DNA from: Candidatus Wildermuthbacteria bacterium
Lineage (GTDB): Bacteria; Patescibacteriota; Minisyncoccia; Minisyncoccales; UBA10102
NCBI GenBank assembly: GCA_016177245.1
Contig: JACOVR010000046.1
Span: 1 to 25,488, forward strand
Direction of reading: 5' to 3'
Length of the DNA stretch: 25,488 nucleotides
Both the position numbers and the translations under genes were made by a program. Shown in pieces: positions 21,219 to 25,488 of the stretch. The stretch's first letter is position 1; the number at the start of each line of letters is the position of its first letter. The notes beneath the pieces were generated by a model. The model searched no databases, was not told where the DNA came from, and worked only from the letters and a program-made list of their open reading frames with translations.

Positions 21219-21647
21219 ATGGATCGAGCAACCGAGCAAAAACTTATCCAATCTGCAAAAGAAGGAATGAAGAATGCCTTTACTGGTACCAACAAACCCG
21301 GTGACTTTAGGATTGGCGCGGCGGTGTTAACCGGGAAGGGTAGCATCTATTCCTCTGGCCAGTACTTTTCAGATACCTACTCTTTAACACTTCATGCAGA
21401 ACAGGCAGTTCTTGCTCACGCAGCAGCCCATGGAGAGTATGATATTGTTGCCATCGCTGTTACCGGAAACGAAGCTGCTGGAGGCAATGACTCAATATAT
21501 CCCTGCCACATGTGCAAGCAGCTTCTTTGGGAGAGCTCTTTGCGTTCAAAACAGAACACAGAGATTATTCTCTTGGACGAACACGGGAACGTGCTGGAAC
21601 GATTGAAACTTCGTGAGATTATCAACCACCCATGGCCAAAAGGGTAA
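21219..21647 (+). CDS. Cytidine deaminase-like zinc enzyme
   Basis: A 142-residue CDA-fold protein. The zinc motif is complete: H59 and catalytic E61 in TLHAEQAVLAHA, and C96 and C99 in IYPCHMCKQLLWE. The first ligand is His, not Cys as in small tetrameric cytidine deaminases. FRIGAAVLTGKGSIYSSGQYF is the usual N-terminal strand, with substrate residues changed from canonical Cdd. It starts three bases after the hydrolase stop and overlaps the glycosylase gene by 16 bases. It could act on cytidine, on a modified nucleoside or on a related heterocycle such as in blasticidin deaminase. Confidence 0.85.
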   Translation: MDRATEQKLIQSAKEGMKNAFTGTNKPGDFRIGAAVLTGKGSIYSSGQYFSDTYSLTLHAEQAVLAHAAAHGEYDIVAIAVTGNEAAGGNDSIYPCHMCKQLLWESSLRSKQNTEIILLDEHGNVLERLKLREIINHPWPKG

Positions 21648-22621
21648 AAGCAAAGAAACTCACTCATAAAACCACTGTTCGTATAAAGCCCACAGTTCCT
21701 TTTGCATTTGACTATACTCTCCATAAGCCAGACCACTTCACGTCAGGAGACAATCGTTGGGAGCCAGGAGTAAGATGGCAGACCTGGGCATGGAAAGGTA
21801 AAGCTCTTGGCTTGAAGTTCCAAAACAAAGGCACAATTGCCAACCCCTTGATTGCTTTATCTATCTTTTCAGTAAAAGCACTGAGCAAGAGCTTTTTTGA
21901 TTCTTTAGTAAAAGAGGTAGAATATCGCTACAACCTAAATCTTGATCTGAAGGATTTTTACAAAAAGTTTAGCAAAGATAAAGTGCTTGGTCCGGCTATC
22001 AAGAAGCTGAGAGGTATGCGGCCAGGGCATCCAAGCTCACTTTACGAGTATCTGATTATTGGTATTGTGCTCCAGAATGCTTCGGTGAGGAGGTCTATTC
22101 AGATGTTTCAGACCCTCTTGGAACACTACGGCACTCTTCTGGAGTTTAACGGTAGGAAACTGTGGTGTTTTTGGGAGCCGGGCGGATTAAAGAATGTGGA
22201 CGAACAAGCGCTAAGAGCTCTTAAGGTAGGATACCGAGCAAAGTCCATAAAGAAGATAGATGAGCAGTTTACCAACGGTCTTGATGAAGAAAAGCTCCGC
22301 AAGCAAGACAGAGCAATCCAGATGCAAGAACTTCTCAAGCTTTATGGGGTTGGGCCAGCTACCGTATGGTACCTCTTATTTGATGTTTTTCACCACTGGG
22401 ACTTTTTCAATCATGTATCTCCTTGGGAGCAAAAGATATACTCAAAGCTGTTCTTTGGCAGAGATCCTGAAAAACCAGTGTCAGTAAAAAAGCTTCTCAA
22501 GCACTTTGAACGATACGGAGAGTACAAGCAACTTGCCGTCCACTATATCTGGGAGGATCTGTGGTGGCGCAGAAAGAAAGGGGAGTATATTCCGTGGTTA
22601 GAGAAAGAGATAAGGACATGA
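21632..22621 (+). CDS. HhH-GPD DNA glycosylase-like protein lacking the catalytic Asp
   Basis: A 329-residue protein resembling OGG1/AlkA. The N-terminal part (about 40-125) matches the glycosylase N-domain up to IKKLRGMRPGHPSSLYEYLIIGIVLQNASVRRSIQMFQTLL. The helix-hairpin-helix ELLKLYGVGPATVWYLLF spans about 233-250. The lyase Lys is absent (GPAT instead of G-x-K), as in monofunctional enzymes. The catalytic Asp, expected 23-24 residues after the first Gly of GVG, is replaced: the region reads FFNHVSPWEQ, with V262/S263 at those positions; D257 lies six earlier. It may be an inactive lesion binder or use another residue. It overlaps both neighbours (16 and 4 bases). Confidence 0.72.
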   Translation: MAKRVKAKKLTHKTTVRIKPTVPFAFDYTLHKPDHFTSGDNRWEPGVRWQTWAWKGKALGLKFQNKGTIANPLIALSIFSVKALSKSFFDSLVKEVEYRYNLNLDLKDFYKKFSKDKVLGPAIKKLRGMRPGHPSSLYEYLIIGIVLQNASVRRSIQMFQTLLEHYGTLLEFNGRKLWCFWEPGGLKNVDEQALRALKVGYRAKSIKKIDEQFTNGLDEEKLRKQDRAIQMQELLKLYGVGPATVWYLLFDVFHHWDFFNHVSPWEQKIYSKLFFGRDPEKPVSVKKLLKHFERYGEYKQLAVHYIWEDLWWRRKKGEYIPWLEKEIRT

Positions 22622-23124
22622 TTCAATCTTATATCTCAAACAAGGCGAAAGTTTTTAAAAGCCCCATTCATGGATATGGGTTGTTTGCGTTAAGGCGTTT
22701 CCTGAAAGGAGAAATAGTAGCGATCAAAGGAGGGCATATTATTGACGAGAAAACGTTTGCGCGTATAGAAACAAAGGTTGATGAATCTTACATCCAGATA
22801 GAAGATAAGTTTTACATCGGAGCAGTGAAAAAATCCGAGGTACGTGGCAACAAACTCTTTCTCAACCACTCTTGTAATCCGAATGTTGGAATACGAGGCC
22901 AAGTTACCTTTGTCGCCATGAGAAATATCAAACCCAATGAAGAGCTGACCTACGACTGGGCAATGGAAAACGACGGTGGAGACCACTGGGTGTTGCAATG
23001 CAACTGCAGAAAAACAACATGTAGAAAGGTCATTACAGGGGACGACTGGAAGAATCCCGTACTTCAACGAAAATACAGAGGCTTTTTCTCAGCCTATATT
23101 CAAGAAAGGATGAAGCGTAGATAG
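22618..23124 (+). CDS. SET-domain methyltransferase with post-SET zinc motif
   Basis: A 168-residue SET protein of lysine methyltransferase type. SPIHGYGLFA (15-24) and FLNHSCNPN (81-89) bind S-adenosylmethionine, and EELTYDW (108-114) brings the catalytic Y112. The C-terminal C128-x-C130-x4-C135 matches the eukaryotic post-SET zinc triad, with C86 of NHSC as fourth ligand. No other domain is attached, so the methylation target is probably a partner protein such as one of the basic DNA-binding neighbours. ATG 22618 overlaps the previous stop (ATGA) and was preferred over GTG 22561, which lies deep in the glycosylase gene. Confident fold; target unknown. Confidence 0.88.
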   Translation: MIQSYISNKAKVFKSPIHGYGLFALRRFLKGEIVAIKGGHIIDEKTFARIETKVDESYIQIEDKFYIGAVKKSEVRGNKLFLNHSCNPNVGIRGQVTFVAMRNIKPNEELTYDWAMENDGGDHWVLQCNCRKTTCRKVITGDDWKNPVLQRKYRGFFSAYIQERMKRR

Positions 23125-23127
23125 ATT

Positions 23128-23847
23128 ATGAAAATCGGTGATCTCTACAAGACGATTGTTTTAGGCCTCAAAAAACACGAGGACAAAGAGGGCGCTGCGA
23201 TTGCCAAGTCCTATCATAAGTATGGGGGATATGAGTCCTACGGCCTAACAACACCGGTGGTGCGCATGCTGCTCAAGCAACGCAAGAAAGATATTCAGGC
23301 ACTCAACTGTAAAGAAGCCTTGGTTCTCGCACGAAAGTTCTTTAACTCTCACATTGAAGAGCATGCTTTAGCTGGCAATTACACCCTTCAGCTCAAGACA
23401 GACTGCATTACCCCTACTCAATATGATTACTTAGACAGACTATTGGATCATTTTCGTAGTTGGTCTGCGATAGATGGCTTTTGCGTAGGGGGTGGCAAGG
23501 TACTACAACCTCTTCTCTCTAAGTATCCAAAAGAAACCCTTGCACTTTTACGGAAATGGAACAAATCAAAGAATATGTGGAAGCGAAGGGCGAGTGTTGT
23601 GGCATTTACCAGAAAAGTAGGGGAAAGTGGTAGGTTTATCAAAGAAGCTCTTGAGCTCTGTGAGAACCTTATTTGGGCGAAAGAAGACCTCGTGCGAAAA
23701 GCCGTAGGTTGGTGCCTCAAAGATGTGATGCGAGGTGACAAAAAGAGAGTGTTGGCATACGTAAAGAGCCTGCGTCAGCGAGGCGTCCCCCCAGTCATTA
23801 CTTCCTATGCCGTCCGTGATTTGAAGAAAAAGAACAAGAAAGCATGA
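23128..23847 (+). CDS. AlkD-like DNA alkylation repair protein (HEAT-like repeats)
   Basis: A 239-residue protein of the AlkC/AlkD superfamily, which removes bulky or cationic alkyl bases without base flipping. It is all-helical with HEAT-like repeats. W112 and D116 in SWSAIDGF match the catalytic W-x3-D of AlkD, and RKAVGWCLKDV carries the second conserved tryptophan, W195. MWKRRASVVAF is the family's central block. Starts three bases after the SET gene. It joins a glycosylase-like gene in the same run, giving two alkyl-base or damaged-base recognising proteins side by side. The next reading frame begins on its stop codon but is truncated. Confidence 0.9.
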   Translation: MKIGDLYKTIVLGLKKHEDKEGAAIAKSYHKYGGYESYGLTTPVVRMLLKQRKKDIQALNCKEALVLARKFFNSHIEEHALAGNYTLQLKTDCITPTQYDYLDRLLDHFRSWSAIDGFCVGGGKVLQPLLSKYPKETLALLRKWNKSKNMWKRRASVVAFTRKVGESGRFIKEALELCENLIWAKEDLVRKAVGWCLKDVMRGDKKRVLAYVKSLRQRGVPPVITSYAVRDLKKKNKKA

Positions 23848-23903
23848 AAATATTATCCGTTGGCATGGTTGGAACACAACCCGACATGAGGGGGAGAGAT
23901 TGA
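23844..23903 (+). pseudogene. Truncated reading frame at the end of the five-gene run
   Basis: ATG at 23844 overlaps the AlkD-like stop as ATGA, in the style of the other junctions of the run, but the frame ends after 19 codons (MKILSVGMVGTQPDMRGRD). The hydrophobic N-terminal strand with GMVG looks like the beginning of a normal enzyme. This fits a former sixth gene cut short, or a chance frame. Confidence 0.4.
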
Positions 23904-23951
23904 TGCCTTTTGAGTTCAGTATTCAGTTTTCTGATGCAATGACAAAAACCC

Positions 23952-23979
23952 TTGACTAATTTTTGGTTTTGTTTATAAT
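23952..23979 (+). promoter_or_regulatory. Strong sigma70-type promoter of the secreted-protein gene
   Basis: TTGACT at 23952-23957, a 16-base spacer and a perfect TATAAT at 23974-23979. The predicted transcription start is about 23986, leaving a leader of about 63 bases, unlike the leaderless starts elsewhere in the window. Confidence 0.75.
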
Positions 23980-23983
23980 TGCG

Positions 23984-24016
23984 GCTGGTTGGTCTGAAAA
24001 AAAGGGTCAGGCCAGC
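23984..24016 (+). promoter_or_regulatory. Leader hairpin before the secreted-protein gene
   Basis: GGTCTGA (23991-23997) pairs with TCAGGCC (24007-24013) with one G-U pair, extended by GCT/AGC (23984-23986 and 24014-24016) past a small bulge. No T run follows, so it is not a terminator; it may stabilise the mRNA or regulate it. Confidence 0.45.
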
Positions 24017-24036
24017 ACGTCGTCATAATTGTTAGC

Positions 24037-24044
24037 AGGAGGAG
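24037..24044 (+). promoter_or_regulatory. Canonical Shine-Dalgarno sequence
   Basis: AGGAGGAG centred about 7 bases before GTG 24049. It is the only full-strength Shine-Dalgarno placed correctly before a gene in the window and decides the GTG start. Confidence 0.85.
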
Positions 24045-24048
24045 TACA

Positions 24049-24579
24049 GTGCGAAGGTTCATTATAACCCTGGCGGTTCTGGTTTCGATCGTTACGATGG
24101 CGGCATCGTCTTCCACGGCAACAGCAAAGGAACTGGGAGTGTCCGTCAATCAGGCCGGACCGGTCGAGCAGGCAGGGACGACAGTGGTGTCCATCGAGGG
24201 CACCATCGAGTTCGATCCGGTCGTTAAGGTATTACATCAGAGCGACCCGACGATCACCGACGTCGGGGTCGTTATCTATCGACTCGTTACTTACTCCGGT
24301 ACGTTTACCGGAACGATGACTGGCCCGTTCAAGGCAACGGACTGGGCCACTATCAACTTGAGTACCGGAGCAGTCCAGGCCAATGGGATTGCTATTTGCG
24401 AGTGCGCTGTGGGCGACCACAGCGGTCCCCTGTTCGCCAAGACGAAGGCGACGGGGAACATCTTTGCCTTTACTGGTTCGTTTGAAGGTCTGGGCGCCCG
24501 CGGAATCAGGGTGTCCGGTACCTTTGCAGGCCCCACAGGAGGGCCTGCAACCTACGAAGGGGAGGCAGTTATTCGCTAA
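24049..24579 (+). CDS. Secreted beta-rich protein of unknown function, likely acquired
   Basis: A 176-residue protein with a signal peptide (RRFIITLAVLVSIVTMAASSSTATA, cleavage near residue 26). The mature part is Gly/Thr/Val-rich and probably all beta. Repeated elements such as GTFTGTMTGPF, GSFEGLGARG and GTFAGPTGG resemble small barrel proteins of the allene-oxide-cyclase-like or DUF3224 type; this is only a fold guess. C-I-C-E-C clusters at about 125-129. Codon use is much richer in G and C at third positions than its neighbours, and it has its own promoter, long leader, strong Shine-Dalgarno and terminator. It probably came from a higher-GC bacterium as a complete unit. Confidence 0.7.
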   Translation: MRRFIITLAVLVSIVTMAASSSTATAKELGVSVNQAGPVEQAGTTVVSIEGTIEFDPVVKVLHQSDPTITDVGVVIYRLVTYSGTFTGTMTGPFKATDWATINLSTGAVQANGIAICECAVGDHSGPLFAKTKATGNIFAFTGSFEGLGARGIRVSGTFAGPTGGPATYEGEAVIR

Positions 24580-24604
24580 GTCCACGGAACGGTCTTGCGT
24601 AATA

Positions 24605-24640
24605 GGAGAGGTGGTTCACCCTTTTCCACCCCTCCTTTTT
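24605..24640 (+). terminator. Strong rho-independent terminator
   Basis: GGAGAGGTGG (24605-24614), an 11-base loop, and CCACCCCTCC (24626-24635), a 10-base stem with one mismatch, followed by TTTTT. It ends the unit of the secreted protein. Confidence 0.85.
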
Positions 24641-24687
24641 GTTTACAATGATTTATCATCAAGTTCATGTTCTCATTATTGTTTGGT

Positions 24688-24717
24688 AGAATAATCTAGC
24701 GATCGCTATATTATTCT
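24688..24717. repeat. 30-bp near-perfect palindrome upstream of ychF
   Basis: Left arm AGAATAATCTAGCGA and right arm TCGCTATATTATTCT pair at 14 of 15 positions, with no loop; the centre is GCGATCGC. It lies 43 bases before the ychF start, just upstream of its promoter. It could be an operator, and no T run follows. Confidence 0.8.
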
Positions 24718-24742
24718 GATACTTTTGAGAAAGAGAATTTTA

Positions 24743-24751
24743 TGATACGAT
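24743..24751 (+). promoter_or_regulatory. Extended -10 of ychF
   Basis: TGA then TACGAT (24746-24751), with a poor -35 (TTTTGA, 24723-24728, spacing 17). ATG 24761 follows nine bases after the hexamer, so the leader would be only a few bases. Confidence 0.4.
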
Positions 24752-24760
24752 GTTTTCGTT

Positions 24761-25488
24761 ATGAAGCTTTCTTGCGGCATTGTGGGGCTGCCTAACGTGG
24801 GAAAATCAACCTTGTTTCAGGCGCTCACAAAAAAACAGGTGAATATCGCAAACTATCCCTTTGCAACCATTGATCCCAACGTGGGCGTGGTTGAGGTGCC
24901 CGACGAGCGCTTGCAAAAACTCGCGCAGCTCTCAAAATCGGCAAAAATTATTCCCGCCGTGGTTGAGTTTGTTGACATTGCAGGGCTTGTAAAGGGAGCC
25001 AACAAGGGCGAGGGATTGGGAAACAAATTTTTGGCGAGCATCAGAGAGGTCGCGGCCATTGTGCAGGTGGTGCGCGCTTTTGAAAACGCAGACATTATTC
25101 ATGTAGAAAAAACTGTTGATCCCCTGCGCGATATTGATACCATTACCACCGAACTTCAGCTCAAAGACCTTGAAACGAAAGAAAAGGGGAGCGAGATACC
25201 AGAGATGCAGCTTTTGGCGAAGAAGCCCGTGATCTATCTGCTGAACGCAGACCCCAAGGAGGTTGCCCAAGAACTTTTGGAGAAAATCAAAAACTTGGGA
25301 GGCCTGCCTGCCGGTAGGCAAGGAGCGGTTGTGGTAGCAAACCTCAAAGACGAGCTTGAGATGCAGCCGCTTTCAGAAGAGGAGCGAAAAGAATTTGGTT
25401 TTGTTTCTCATCTTCCCGAGCTTATTACAAAGGCATACGAAATTTTAAATCTTATTACTTTTCTCACCACCGGCCCCGATGAAACACG
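24761..25488 (+). CDS. ychF: YchF/OLA1-family ATPase (partial)
   Basis: Ribosome-associated Obg-like NTPase; the first 242 of about 360 residues are in the window and the rest lies beyond its end. The P-loop GLPNVGKSTLFQALT (9-23), NYPFATIDPNVGVV as switch region, and FVDIAGLVKGANKGEGLGNKFL with the G3 motif are all present. KPVIYLLNAD carries the NxxE-like specificity region of YchF instead of the GTPase NKxD. No TGS domain is in view. LPAGRQ at 182-187 is encoded by a palindromic DNA element and probably is a small insertion. The start is fixed by family alignment at MKLSCGIVGLPNVG. Confidence 0.95.
   Translation, partial: MKLSCGIVGLPNVGKSTLFQALTKKQVNIANYPFATIDPNVGVVEVPDERLQKLAQLSKSAKIIPAVVEFVDIAGLVKGANKGEGLGNKFLASIREVAAIVQVVRAFENADIIHVEKTVDPLRDIDTITTELQLKDLETKEKGSEIPEMQLLAKKPVIYLLNADPKEVAQELLEKIKNLGGLPAGRQGAVVVANLKDELEMQPLSEEERKEFGFVSHLPELITKAYEILNLITFLTTGPDET
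25303..25323. repeat. Palindromic in-frame insert encoding LPAGRQ in ychF
   Basis: TGCCTGCC (25305-25312) and GGTAGGCA (25313-25320) form a palindrome with one G-T pair, flanked by CC and AGG. It encodes LPAGRQ. I recall this hexapeptide appearing in many unrelated Parcubacteria proteins, which would make it a dispersed element, but no search was run. Confidence 0.55.

Overview
The window looks like part of a Candidate Phyla Radiation (Patescibacteria, probably Parcubacteria-type) genome. All genes lie on the + strand and are tightly packed with many ATGA/TAATG overlaps. Shine-Dalgarno sequences are nearly absent. Several families are ones I associate with CPR genomes: transketolase split into two genes, bifunctional phosphoglucose/phosphomannose isomerase, archaeal-type UMP kinase, a DUF5667-like secreted protein, a Cys-rich repeat surface protein and a PaaX/Cas2-like regulator. 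TGA works as a stop codon here, which argues against Gracilibacteria/Absconditabacteria. No rRNA, tRNA, CRISPR array or insertion sequence was seen, and no gene-free stretch exceeds about 200 bases. Taxonomy is inferred from gene content only.

Layout. (1) 32-7511 is mainly sugar-phosphate metabolism: ribulose-phosphate 3-epimerase, a small-gene/nucleotidyltransferase pair resembling a toxin-antitoxin module, a membrane-anchored protein, split transketolase, a PaaX/Cas2-fold regulator flanked by two copies of one palindromic operator, then a PfkB kinase, a 2-hydroxyacid dehydrogenase and the PGI/PMI isomerase. (2) 7577-12363 is a cell-envelope module: an NPF-repeat membrane peptide, a 605-residue protein with six 4-Cys repeats and a Gln-rich tail, a 5-TM protein with a pseudopilin-like C-terminus, a previously easy-to-miss 57-residue very basic peptide, and a secreted helical protein with a Kazal-type protease-inhibitor domain and its own Gln-rich tail. 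(3) 12363-16704 holds endonuclease III, pterin carbinolamine dehydratase, then DUF763, archease, Nudix and RtcB, an RNA-repair group. (4) 16710-20526 has an MFS transporter, two overlapping Cas4/RecB-like PD-(D/E)XK proteins, archaeal-type UMP kinase, and an orphan Phd/YefM antitoxin followed by what looks like the remnant of its toxin. (5) 20577-23847 is an overlapping five-gene run, bounded by a terminator and a truncated reading frame: isochorismatase-like hydrolase, cytidine deaminase-like, HhH DNA glycosylase-like, SET-domain methyltransferase and AlkD-like HEAT-repeat glycosylase. I consider it the strongest candidate for an undescribed functional cassette. (6) 23952-24640 is a self-contained foreign-looking unit: consensus promoter, structured leader, strong Shine-Dalgarno, GC-rich gene for a secreted protein, and a strong terminator. 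(7) The window ends inside ychF.

Transcription signals are striking. Several operon-leading genes have a -10 hexamer exactly six bases before the ATG, which predicts leaderless mRNAs, while inner genes use stop/start overlap. The gene at 24049 breaks this rule. Low-copy 7-base tandem repeats and perfect or near-perfect palindromes recur, several of them inside coding genes.
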